64,000 nucleotides of DNA from Volvariella volvacea V23 (taxonomy: Eukaryota > Basidiomycota > Agaricomycetes > Agaricales > Pluteaceae), in assembly GCA_000349905.1 (NCBI GenBank), contig KB722769.1, forward strand, positions 73,046-137,045, written 5' to 3'. Of the stretch, positions 23,705 through 34,873 are shown piece by piece (position 1 is the stretch's first letter; each line of letters begins with the position of its first letter). The position numbers were made by a program, and so were the translations under genes. The notes beneath the pieces are model-generated. The model saw only the letters and a list, made by a program, of their open reading frames with translations, was not told where the DNA came from and did no database searches.

Positions 23705-25614
23705 AGATGTAGAAGTGGGAGGTAATGAGATGGAATAAGAACAAAGGCGTGTACTCGATCCTCCTGGTGGTGATCCTGTGAAGTTTGAGTTGCCTGTGGT
23801 GTGAGGAAAGCGCAATTCGAGCCGTACACAAGTGCGTGGTTGATGTGCTAATAGCACCGAGCGCAAACTTGACAAAGCTCCACGCAAGAAGCCGGGGTAT
23901 ATTTGCGAGTTTAGGTATAGACCCGTGTCGTCACCTGTGGGTACTAATAAAGATAACGGCACATTGTATAGGGAAACGTGTACCACAACACCTTCCTATC
24001 GCCTTCATCTCAATTTGGAAACTTTGCCTCGTCGTGTCACTAAGTTTCTACCATGTGCACGCTATGTATAGCAAAGATCAGGAATACAAACTCTCCGTGT
24101 ATCACCATGCTGTACTGAAACCACCACCAAGTCACAGACTTTGTAATCCCTGCTCCCCGCGCTTGATCTCTCAGAAATTTGGTATCAAGACAGCTGGAAA
24201 CAGCTCAACACATTGTTCAAATTTGGTGGCAATATGTTGAGTTGTCCTCCAGTCCCGTCGAGAAAACCTATCTGTTCAAGTACCACGCTACCCCTAGGCA
24301 CCCCAATTGGGAGTGCTCAGGGGTGCCAAGACTATCAGTGTCATACCGTCTTCGTGGCCATTGAATTTGGAGCCAGGACTCTGGCATGACAGCCTTCGAA
24401 TGTCGCCACAGTGACGCTTGCGGCAATTTCAATTGCTGATAACTGCGAAGCCCTGGCTGGTCATAGCTCTATGCAGAATCTCTTGACATGTAAAATGCAT
24501 GAACCAGGAATGTGGAGACGAAACTTCCAATACCATCACCTAGAAGTCCCCAAATTCGTGGAATTCTTCCCCTCCGACTCGGTTGTTATGTGATCCGCCC
24601 TATATTGGCCTTGGGACCTTCAGAAGCTGTGACGGTATTAGTCCATCCAGTCGTTCATGATTCCTGTCGAAAACACACGACCTTCCAAATGGCACGCTAT
24701 TCATAGGCGGCTGTAGCCAGTTGCAGGGCTTGAAGACTGTCGTAATGCCATGATCTGCAATTTTTGGTCCTTATAGCCGTTGTATAGTTGTATCCTAAGG
24801 TCGACCTTTGAGTAAGGTGGTCTTTGCCGTGGTGACCCTCATGAGATTTGCGTGGTTGCGAAATCCTGGTGGACATTTGTCGCATTTACATCGCAATTAC
24901 TCTGTATCAAAGTTCATAACGATTTTGTAGAGCAATATGCACTCTTGAGACCCGGCACGATGTCTCAACATGCAGCTATGACGAGGGATGGAATATCTTG
25001 GCCTATCGATTGTGTTGGTCATGTTTGGTGAGAAAAAAGCTTTGATTTTGAGGTGATAAATCACACCTTTCTTATACGATTAGCTACAGTCCTATGTTGA
25101 ATACTAATCACCCAACCACATATGCCGAATATGGAATTCCCTTTTATATCCCAGATAGCCTCATGTATCGTATGCCAAAATAGGTAGATAAACTGTACAG
25201 TTCCTTTGTCTTGTACATGGACCAATATACACAAAACTACACTGATTTTCGCTATCTGTATCAAGGTGTGAGATTCGACATCTTATCCATACTTGAATTA
25301 TTACACCTGAGAGTGTGGACATCAAGAATCCATACCGAGACTAATCATGCTCAAGGTCGCGACCACTAGTTCAAGTCGTAGTCAATCACGACAATGGTTC
25401 TCAAATATAACATGCACGATGAGCTTCATGTACGTAGACTGCACACGTGTGAATGCCCCGTTTACCTGGGATACAACGTCAACCCCTGTGCATCTCGACG
25501 AACTCCGCTCCATCTCTGTACTAGTCTTCCTTCATCTGGGTACGCGTAACAGGGATATCAGACTCGGTGTGTGGCCAGGACTAGGACTGATTAGCTCTGG
25601 GGTATCACTTCTCT
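23705..25614. other. Intergenic; no gene seen
   Basis: Nearly 2 kb upstream of copy D. Several short open frames on both strands, the longest about 150 codons at 23785-24240, with no motif, no paired exons and no resemblance to neighbours. No repeat evident by eye. Confidence 0.4.
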
Positions 25615-26015
25615 TGTTCCTATTGTCTGGTTTGGATTTGCTCACCCAGATGGCTGCACCTACACCGGTGGAGGAAGAATACATTGAGGATCGGTATAAT
25701 CAGAGCGCTACATGGGCTAGCCGGAGACTGTAGTAGCGTGAGTGAGAGGGATGCGTGAGTGGTTAGAGGCTGTGCTGCAGCAGTAGAGATGGAACGATGG
25801 GTGATAGGGCTGGTTAAAATGCACAGAAAGCATTGGAGACGATTGTATTGATGTTGATGTGGAGTTAAGATGCAGGCGTGAGGAAGAGAGAGTAGTTCGA
25901 GATAATGCCAGAAGTGGGACGCGAGATAGCAGAGGTAAATTGAGTCATTTGTGAGAAAGGAGGTTTGGCGTAGAACGTGGATGGAGCTGATGAGCGCAAA
26001 GTTGACTGTTTTAGA
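25615..26015 (-). pseudogene. RRT8/EI24-like relic 2, upstream of copy D
   Basis: Nucleotide similarity to the intact gene at 47723-48919 is visible on the minus strand in pieces. A garbled part of exon 1 (TTCTACGCCA followed by CCTC, in the IPYLLAH region) is followed directly by the end of exon 2 (CAATCGTCTCCAATGCTTTC against CAATCGTCTCCAATACTCTC). A decayed exon 3 follows, reading IPILNVFFL against the intact IPVLNIFFL. Stops and indels interrupt every frame. A plus-strand open frame here (25347-25733) is antisense to the relic. Confidence 0.7.
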
Positions 26016-26890
26016 AAGGTGGCAAACACACCAAAACACCCCTAGTCCACCACCTCAGAGCGTGCGTCGAGCACACCCTGCCAGGTTCTGTGAGTTTGAA
26101 CTGCGTATTGCAAGGATAAGATTCAATTAAGGGTTAGCCTCACAACCACACGTTTTTGGCAAACAAGATCAAGTTGTAACTCGCCATATTACCCCTCGTA
26201 CCTCACACCCTTTAAACTTGATGAGCCATTAGAGGAATCCAATTGGCAGTGCTCGTACTGATGCCACTCAAAATTGAAGTGGCTTCTGGAAAGGTGGTCA
26301 GGCACAACCGCAACAACACCTTTCTCTGCCTCATGGGTGATAAGAGGACGAGAAGAACGAGACCGAGAACATCATCATCGGACTCGTTTTTCCCTCCATG
26401 TAGATTAAATGAGAATAGATATGTAATATACAGTTAATTTGGCAATCGTATATCGATTTTTTGTTCGGGAAACCTAGGCAGCAGAGGGTGGGAGAGGTGG
26501 GTAGCAAAAAAGCTCGTTTATTTCCCTGACACGCTGTGTAGGAAAGAGAACAACTGTTAGTCGTGATGCGCCGGTGGGAGAGATAGATGCATACCTAGGT
26601 AGGGAAGAGAACGACTGGGTTGTCTCGTTCTTCCCTCCTAGGTATTTATGGGGATTTTTGTTTTACCCACATAGGAGAGAAAGAGTCAGACCACCGGCGC
26701 TTACACAGACGCGTCGTGGTCAGGCTATTCGCACTTCTCATTGGCCTCTAGTAAACTTTCGTTTAAAACTGTGATAAGAATGTGGAAGCCTATTATCGAG
26801 TGACGGTGTATATCAGTATTTATAATGAGCAAAGAAACCCTCGCGGGTGCGAGCATAAAAAGAGACTGCTAGGGACTATAAATTAATCAA
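26016..26890. other. Intergenic with a hairpin-forming inverted repeat
   Basis: Lies downstream of copy E. It contains the inverted-repeat element at 26525-26723. The rest (26016-26520) shows no coding signal. Confidence 0.5.
26525..26723. repeat. Imperfect long inverted repeat / hairpin (MITE-like)
   Basis: A core palindrome at 26591-26645 pairs atacctaggtagggaaga with its near reverse complement ending ttccctcctaggtat around a short loop. Outer arms pair gcgccggtgg (26568-26577) with ccaccggcgc (26691-26700), and ctgac plus ctgtgta (26525-26540) with tacacag and gtcag (26702-26723). Nested arms over about 200 bases fit a miniature inverted-repeat element or a hairpin-derived small-RNA locus. 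No transposase is nearby and no target-site duplication was established. Confidence 0.65.
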
Positions 26891-29147
26891 TTATGATACT
26901 ACACCCGTACTTCGACCTTGCCTCGATACAAGATGCAAAGCCCTAAAGGGGGGAGCGGGAACCAATGCCTCACGCTCACCCACATTATCTCGACTGCCTA
27001 GGGTGCTCGGATCGTCCAGGCATAAGGTGCCCTGATTATCCAAGGTGACAGAGTGACCCTTTGATTCCTCTTCGAATCTCTCCTGAATTTCCTCTGCACT
27101 TGCCCCCATATTCTCCTTCTTGACCTGCCTCACCATTTCTGTGACTCCAGAATCATGCAATGCATTCGCAGCGGTAAGCAGGCTGAACACCTTCCCTCGA
27201 CTAGACCTAAAGTACGCCCAAATGTTGATCACATTGAGGATGGCCAACAAGACTGTTGAAATGATTGCATAGACCCGAGATGCGGTAAAAGCAAGAGAGG
27301 ATACCATCACAGGTGCATACGCAACACCAAGGAGGCCAGTCATATACCACGTGGTGGCGAATTCCAAGTACTTTGCGTACAGGGGTGTGATATCTTCTGC
27401 ATATATCGGACGCTGGTGTGGCATCTCGTCCTCATTAAATAAACTCGATAGCCCGAATAGGGCCCAACCAAAGATCAAGCCCACTTTGACCTGTGATATA
27501 TTCCCAGGCGGTAACTCTGGCGTCTTGGCCAGCGCTTGCGAGAAACCGCCAAAGACAGATGTGAAGAAAAGCTCGGCCTGTCTCTGATCCAAGTTTCCCT
27601 CTCTCGCAGTGGTAGTTAAAGGAGATACAAATAGGCTAGTCCCCTCGTTCCTTACTTCGACCGTTTCGATAGAAAATCCTGGAGAGCAGATGAGGATGCC
27701 AATTTGGAACGAATCTATGAGAAAGGTTGGTATGCGTGTCAGGTTGACCATCCCGGGCAAAAAGTCGTCGGAGCTCCGGGTTATGATGGCCCAAATAGAA
27801 TACCCTCTTGAAGGGACATCGTTTGTAGTCGTGTTCCAGATCGTGAACCTTCCGTCTAGTACTGTTGAAGCATGACGTATATCAAAAACGTAGGACTCGT
27901 TGTCTGGGATAAACACCTGATTAAACCTAGGAAGACGGAATGTTTGTAGGGGACTCACCAGCAGTGGGTGCAACGTCGAGATGAAATGAGATGCCCAGCG
28001 ATTGATTATGGACATTTAGGGTTCTATCAGATAGGTATTCAATCTGCGATGACTCTGTTGCATTTTGCCAATTGCAGACAGGCCGCAATGCGAAGGCATC
28101 CGTCCGCCATCTGGTAGGCATTGATGGTTGGAGGTCGAGAGGGAATGGAACAGCGTATTGAGGGGATCCAGAACGAGAATCGGAACTAGGGAAGCTCCAG
28201 GGGTGATCCAAGAAGCCCAAATCATGCAAGGTGGGAGAGGTGGGATCCATGCCCATCTTCATTTGGAGGCATGTGAAGTCGGCAGCCTCCCTAAGGTTGA
28301 CTCCCATCTCTTGTGTAATTGAATAGCGTTGATAGGTTGGGTATGAAGAGGAAATGCTGAATTATGATCGTCAATGTGATCAGTTGAAAACGGTCATTCA
28401 TTATCAGACGACATTTAGAATACTGACCTACTATTCAAGATTGCCACAGAAGATGGTCCCATAGCTGCCACTTTGCACACGTCTCCTTCACCACGGTCAA
28501 TCGTAACGCTCTGGATAGAAACTGTTGGAGATGCGATACATTAAGTTGAGGACCAAATCAAGCCATTCGTATACGACTCACTTGTAGCGGGTGCCAGTGC
28601 GGATATTGCCATTACAATAAAGCTTGAGACAATCCCAACGGAAAAATGAGGACTAGATTTTCGTTTGAGAATCATAGTGATTGAAGACAGCATTCCCAAC
28701 GAAGGCGAAGATACTGCATTTACTGTGGCAAGATCTACGCCTTTTTGCCGACTTTTCAACAAGCGGATAAATTCTTCGCCCTGTTATTCACTCCATTGGT
28801 TAACTCAAATATGAGGATGTCCCATTGGTACGCACCTTGAGGTCTGTAATCGCATCCCTGACCGGCAGTGTTGCCAAAAAAATTCATCGTAATGTTAATG
28901 GTCGTAATTCCGGACTTTATGATTCCTACCAATTATTGAGACGAACACTATTGATTCAACGAAGTTGCTCGTACTCACCTAGATTCCCAATGCTCGGAGA
29001 ACTCGGTACCAGAACAGTATGAGATTGTATGAGCCAGCAAAAGGATACATACAGTACGGATATAACTGGGAGCAGAAGGACCCTTAATACCGTAACGAAT
29101 GTTTTCCATTCAACATTCTGAACAGCTGAGATGGTGGGGCGGGGCAT
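26891..29147 (-). pseudogene. Array copy E: membrane-protein family member with damaged 5' exons
   Basis: The ectodomain exons are well preserved: exon 5 has RWRTDAFALRPVCNWQ; exon 6 has FTIWNTTTNDVPSRGYS, LICSPGFSIETVEVRNEG, GNLDQRQAELFFTSVF, segment 4 (AIISTVLLAILNVINIWA) and FRSSRGKVFSLL. Exon 2 has one extra base relative to copies F and H: after the seven-A run at 28876-28882, E has 21 bases where F and H have 20 before the next conserved block. This shifts the frame inside membrane segment 2 and leads to a stop in exon 3. The family start codon is also lost; the nearest in-frame ATG (29147) adds about 12 residues before NVEWKTFVTVLRVLLLPV. Exons 3 and 4 are otherwise open. A sequencing error in the homopolymer is the main alternative. 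The C-terminus resembles D and F (REALVPAPPF). Confidence 0.75.
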
Positions 29148-29588
29148 TGGTGAGCACGCAAAAGCGAGTTTTGTTGTGGTGGTTGAGAAAACTCTGGATT
29201 CATGGAGCTATGGTGCAGCACAAAGCACTTGCCTATTTCATCGTCGAATCAAGTGGGACTCTTATCGCCGCATGGGGAAGCATACTACGGCTCGTTGTGC
29301 GCCGGCGCTCTGCCATGGCCGAGAAAGCCGCTGTAAAGTGGACCCTTGGCATAGCAGGGCGCTCACTGTCAAGTTCTAAAGCAATTCCTCCTGTTTTTCG
29401 ACCGCTTTGAGGGGTGCTACCGAGACAGGTTAAAACTATCCCAATACGTTATTCAAATTTGGGTTAGGGGTTAATTCCTGAATTCAAAATTCCTGTTATG
29501 TCCTATCAGCCGACATTGCAGTAAGCAATTAAATTCATCGAGCAGTCGATGCAAGAGCATGAAAAAGCAATTAGAAACTAAAAATTTG
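29148..29588. other. Intergenic between copies E and F; no gene seen
   Basis: A 440-base spacer, the presumed promoter region of copy E and the 3' region of F. One plus-strand open frame of about 100 codons is present without recognisable features. No RRT8-like relic is visible here, unlike the spacers upstream of C, D and F. Confidence 0.5.
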
Positions 29589-31828
29589 TCACCATACGCT
29601 ATGAGTCCTGTCACCACTCGACACACGATGCAAATCCCCCATAGGTGAAGTGAGAACCAAAGCCTCCCTCTCACCCACACTATCCCCTACACCCCTCTGA
29701 TCCAAGCCTAGTGTATCCTGATCATCCAACGTAACAAAGCGATTCTTCGATTCTTTCTCCAATCTATCCAGCATATCATCCACACTCGCCCCCGCGCACT
29801 CCTTCCTAACCTCCCTCACCATGTCCGTCACCCTCGATTCGTGCAGCACATTCGCGACCGTAAACAAGCTGAAAACCTCCCCTCGAGTAGACCTAAAGTA
29901 CGCCCAGACGTTGATCATGTTGAGCACGACCACCAACACCGTCGAGGCGATCACATATCCCCGGGGCGCGGTGAAAGCGAGCACGGATATCATCACGGGT
30001 ACATCCGTCTGACCGAGCACGCCATTCATGAAATACGAGGCGCCTATTCGTATGTACGTCCCATACGTGGGCACGATGTCTTCCGCGAACATGGGGTAGA
30101 ATGTTGCTACTCCTTCTCTGTCCAGGGAGGTCGGAGCAACTTCGGGCCAGCCGAAGATCATACCGGCTTGGACCTGCAATTTGGGCGTAGACGACGTCGC
30201 TATCACGTCATCCAATATCTGAGCTCCGATGAAGAGACCGGTGAATAAGAGCTCTGCTTGTCTCTGATTCAGGTTGCCCACTCGTGCTGTGGTGTTTAGA
30301 GGAAAGACGGACAGGGTGGTTCCTTCACTCCTGATTTCGACTGTTTCGATGGAAAGCCCTGGGGAGCATATGAGGACGGCGAAGCGGAGGAAATCTGTCG
30401 CGAACGTTGGGAGAGGGTTTAGGTTAACAGGATCCCGATCTACAACTGCCCAAACGGAATACCCCTGTGATGGAACATCGTTCGTCGTGTCCCAGATTGT
30501 GAACCCTTTATTAAGTGATGCAGAGGCATAGTATATCTCAAATATTTGAGAATTATCTAGTATAGAGCTTCTGGGTCAACGCAGTGAGACGGAACAAATC
30601 CAAAGATAACTTACTGACAGCACGCGTAAAATTAAGATTGAACGAGACCCCTCGAGACTGATCATGAAAATCAATAGTCCCATCCGACAAATAATCCAAC
30701 CTTGACGAATCTGCCTCATTCGCTTGCCACTCGCACACAGGATCCAACGCCAATGCATCCGTCCTCCATCTAGTACCCGCCGGGGGCAAAGACTCTGGGG
30801 CGATCTCAGGAGTCGTAGAGGTCTCGTCGGATATAGGGAACGGGACGATGTACTTGGAGAAATTCGAGTTTGGAAATATCCAGATATCCGACAGCTTTGA
30901 CATATCCGACGTAGGGTCCATGCCTATGACCATTTGCTGCAGTATGGCGCCGGCAATGAAATCAAGGTTGGTTCTTATCTCGTAGTGTTGATAGGTCTGG
31001 AGTGAAGGTGGAATGCTAAATTATTGTAGATTATGATCAGTGAGAGGTTATCTGTGAGTGTTCAAGTGCTGACCTACCTACTATCCTTTTCCGCCACGGA
31101 GGAGTCATTCATAGCTGCTACCCGAATAGAACCTGATTCGCCAGTAACAACTTCGACAGAAACTGCCACGAAACACGGTATATCAAATCGAGGATCCAGC
31201 CAGGCTATTAATGTACGACTCACGTGTGGCTGGTGCCAGTGAAGATACCGCCATCACAAGAAAGCTAGAAAGAACCGCAATAGAAAAATGAAAGCTACTT
31301 TGGCGTTTGATGACCATAAGGATCGAACGCATTGTCCCCAGTGAAGTGGATGATACTGAATTTGCCACAGCGAGATTTACACCTCTCGAGCCATGATCTC
31401 GTCCGCCACCGCTGGAGTTCCTCAACAAGCGGATAAACTCCTCCCCCTGCCATCGATATCCACCAACTGAATTGATTCATCGATACGGAAATGGGTTCAA
31501 TTAAAACACACCTTTAAATCGGAAATAAGACCCCTAATCGGCACTGTTGCCAAAAAAATCACCAACGCGCTGACGGTCGTCACTCCGGACTTTATAATCC
31601 CTATGAACCCATTGAGATGGTGACCACCAGCCCAGCAAACAACAAAGCCGCTCGACGCTCACCCAGATTTTCAGTGCTCGGATAGCCCGGTACCAGGACG
31701 GTGCGGTATTGTACGACCCAACAAAACGCTACATATACGATGGATATAACTGGAAGCAGGAGATTCGATGCCCTGTATAGCGCTCTCGTGTAGATGATCG
31801 GGTGAGCTGGAGAAGCGGGACGGGTCAT
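29589..31828 (-). CDS. Array copy F: predicted four-TM membrane protein, unknown function
   Basis: Six open minus-strand exons. The start at 31828 gives MTRPASPAHPIIYTRALYRA before segment 1 (LLPVISIVYVAFCWVVQYRT), a longer N-terminus than copies B-D. Segment 2 is VSALVIFLATVPIRGLIS; exon 3 is GEEFIRLLRNSSGGG with segment 3 (HFSIAVLSSFLVMAVSSLAP). Exon 4 is SVEVVTGESGSIRVAAMN; exon 5 has SLQTYQHYEIRTNLDF and RWRTDALALDPVCEWQ. Exon 6 runs open through FTIWDTTNDVPSQGYSVW, LICSPGLSIETVEIRSEG, GNLNQRQAELLFTGLF, segment 4 and FRSTRGEVFSLFTVANVLHE, ending DRTHSVW. The tail shares GEREALVL with copy E. An intact exon-2/3 remnant of the RRT8-like gene lies upstream on the same strand (32345-32863). 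No disabling change found. Confidence 0.83.
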
Positions 31829-32344
31829 TGAGGAGCTTGCAAAGGTGACGAGTGTTGTGGGATTGACAGTGAGGGTCAAGGAGCTATGAAGCAGCACCAG
31901 CCCACTAAGCTGCCGTGTTGCGCTATTACCAAAGCATATCGTGAGCTTAGATTCTATCACGTCAAATGCCAGGCTAGTGCAAGAATCGTACTGAATAGGT
32001 AATCCACCAGCACTTTATCGCCCTATTTGAGTTGCAAATCACCACAACAACCGTATCATGTTCGATGGCATGTTATATCCCATCAGCCGCAGCCCATGTT
32101 CTAATTGAAAGCAAACACTATGATAGGCCGATCCGCCTTGACAAAGTTCGTCATTCCACAATCAGGTTATATCTCTGGGAGACGCAGGAACGGATTAGAC
32201 GAGTGCACAGATCATGATTGGAACCCACTGGAATACAATATGCGCAGTATAACATACAACAATGGTACTAGGCGTGAGGACTACACATACTCACTAATAC
32301 CCCACCCTCCTCCTCTTCCTCTCCTCCATTCAGCCAAGCACGAC
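31829..32344. other. Intergenic upstream of copy F; no gene seen
   Basis: Presumed promoter of copy F plus the 3' flank of RRT8-like relic 3. Nothing recognisable. Confidence 0.5.
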
Positions 32345-32863
32345 TCAACAAACCCTATTCCACGTCTGGTACCTCTGCTGCGCTTGCACCTGCTGTACAT
32401 ACTCCACGCCATGCGGTGAAGGTCCAACAGGAGGGACAGGAGGAACATATGTCCCATAATTATACGCCAGAGGCGCAAATCCAGGACCCGGAACAGCATA
32501 TCCAGGTCCAAGGGGACTTGTCGGATCGACTTTGAGGTATCCTCGTCCCTCTTCCCATTGTCTGATCACGGTTTTGCTCGCCCACAGAGCTGCACCGGCG
32601 CCGGTGGCGAAGAGGAAGAAGATGTTGAGGACGGGTATCATTTGAAGCGTGACATGGGCTAGGCCGAATCTGTTATGGTATGGGTAGGAGGGGGGTGGAC
32701 GAATGATTAGTAGCTGTGCTGCTGCTGCGGAGGGATGATAAGATGGTTGGGACATACAAAGAGTATTGGAGGCAGTTGTGTTGGATGTGGGCTTTATGCA
32801 TTGCATTGTCGTAGCCTAGCAGTTGGGTATATTGATAGTGGTGGAGAGGTCTAAGATGGTATC
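32345..32863 (-). pseudogene. RRT8/EI24-like relic 3: exons 2-3 only, splice sites kept
   Basis: The minus strand preserves exon 2 from its acceptor (start 32863): GYHLRPLHHYQYTQLLGYDN and KAHIQHNCLQYSL, its donor, an acceptor, and exon 3: FGLAHVTLQMIPVLNIFFLF, GAGAALWASKTVIRQWEEG, a Pro/Gly/Tyr-rich tail and a stop. Compared with the intact gene, the tail lacks the short GPHSPPGFAP segment. Exon 1, which encodes most of the protein, is absent upstream. Exons 2-3 have no stop or frameshift, so the truncation is young or the piece is still constrained. It lies upstream of copy F on the same strand. Confidence 0.88.
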
Positions 32864-33379
32864 CTGTGATAATGTCCGCATCAGCATCTTTGAACACGAC
32901 GAGATGGCTTTGTTTGAAAGAGATGTACAAATGCAGAGCGTGGTCGCTGGAAAGGGCTGGGAGTTGGGTTAGGGTTTGCGCTTGAAGTCATCGCAGTTGC
33001 CACCGCCAAACCTGCGCTGATTGACGGGGTCCTCCTGATTTCGAATCGGCATAATACGAACCTTTATTGGCATCACATGTATTGGCAAGAACACGGGAAA
33101 TCAAACGGGTAGTGACGGCCAGTGTTGATTATGTCGTCGCAGACATGTCCATTCTGTCTCATGTCTTTGGATGTTGATTCTCGACCTCAGCCAGGACGTT
33201 GCTTACAGAATTAAGATGATTAAAAAACCTGAATTCCTCATTCAGTGGGTCCGTGGAGACACAAATGGATGCATATGGCTCATACCTATGTTCAAAAACA
33301 GGATCTGCAAGGTACAACATCATGATCGTTGTAGACAATAAATCCAATCGCCTCTCTCCTACTAACATAAAGAAAGCTT
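32864..33379. other. Intergenic; no gene seen
   Basis: Between relic 3 and pseudogene copy G. Where exon 1 of the RRT8-like gene would be expected, no similarity is visible. Confidence 0.5.
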
Positions 33380-34660
33380 TCAACCTACTGGATAAGCATC
33401 CACACTGTGGGCAATCGAGGTTCCGTTTCTACCTCCGCTGGTGCTATTAAGGCCATTCAATGTGACGTAGCGGTTTCTATGCTCATCCTCAAGCCTGCTC
33501 TCCAGTCCCGTCCCCTTCATCAATGGATTCTCCTCTTCAAACCTCTCTACCTCTTTTGGTATATTGGACCCATCGATGACACCCGAAATCGTGAGAAGGC
33601 TAAATACCTCTCCCTTTTCAGACCTGAAAAACCCCCCAGATGATTAGAATGTTCAGAATCGCCAACAAAACCGTTGAAGTAATAACGTATGCTCGAGACG
33701 TTGTGAAAATGAGTGTTGGTTCGGATACTACCCCAGGTACTGGTGCGGTACCAAGAGCACCCAGCAGGTATGGTTTGGCGGCAGATTGAAGGTAGCTCGA
33801 ATACATTGCCGTGATGTTGGATATTGGCATGGGTGACCACGGTACTCCGTCCAATGAGGAGTAGTATGTAAAATCCCCTTGATTGAAGGTCCCAACCTGA
33901 TTCCATCCAAAGATAAAGCTGGCTTGAATCTGCGTGCCAGAGCCACGAACTCCAAGAACAGATGGGGTTGCTTCCCGCGACATTTCGCTGAAAAGCGCTG
34001 TGAAAAAGAGATCTGCTTCTCTCGTCCAGGTTACCCTGTCGTTGATGTGGGCCATTGGTGTCGCCATTTGGGGTGATAACAATGATCTCCTTCCCTTTGT
34101 TGTATGCTTGAACGGTTTCGATGGCGAAGTTTGGAGAACACGAAAGAATGGCGACGCGCAGGAACGGGCCTTAGCGGAAACATCAAAGGCCGGTACTTCT
34201 GTGAAATCAAATGACAAGTGTGATTGGCTAATTGGCAAGGATTGCATGAATATCCAGACAGAATGACCTCCCTCGGGAATCCCACCCGTAGTAGTGTCAA
34301 AGCTCATGAACCTGCCCTGGTATGTTGAGGCATATAACATCGCAAAGCCGAACGTGTTATTAACTATAGCGGATGTCAAACTTGATCAAAGATGGCTCAC
34401 TTAGCGAAGAATCAGCATGGTAAATCAAGACCGATGTTTAATGATAAGAGAATTACAGTCTCTCGGTTTCCAAAGAAGTCGGACATTCCGATTGACTCTG
34501 TGATATTGGTCGACTGTCAACTGCACGAAGGTTGCATTACGAATGCATCTGTAAACCATTTTACAGACTCGTTGCACGAGAGATTGAGAGGGAGTGGGAT
34601 GAGGTACTGAGGGCGATCTGGAAATTCGGCAAGATTCAACCCTGCTGGCCATGTGACTTG
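33380..34660 (-). pseudogene. Array copy G: truncated, multiply broken family member
   Basis: Only exon 5 (partial) and exon 6 are found; no exons for the first three membrane segments exist upstream. Exon 5 (PQYLIPLPLNLS, VKWFTDAFVMQPSCS) has a TGA replacing the conserved Trp of the PxCxW motif. In exon 6 a missing base after AKAR shifts the frame through the CSPNFAIETV core, and a second small deletion at DER restores it (READLFFTALF). A run of six G at the TM4 end adds one base, ending the frame at WGVFQV. The remaining tail (FRSEKGEVFSLLTISGVIDG ... AHSVDAYPVG) follows in another frame. It groups with copy C in sequence. Confidence 0.9.
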
Positions 34661-34873
34661 ACGTGAACGCGGTCACCTGAATCTCGCGTTGATTAATGGA
34701 GCTCCTGTACTAATGCACTTCTGATTTCAACTAGACGCGAATATTTATCAGTACGACGTGCTATCAATGAAAACAAATAAATCATGTGGATATCGACGAC
34801 CAGTGGACTCTCCAAGTGAAAGTATAGGGGCGAGCAGACATGGTCCCCATTTTACCAACTACGACGAGTCGTT

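Noticed and set aside
25347..25733. 128-codon plus-strand open frame
   Set aside because: Its second half is antisense to the RRT8-like relic and its start has no supporting features.
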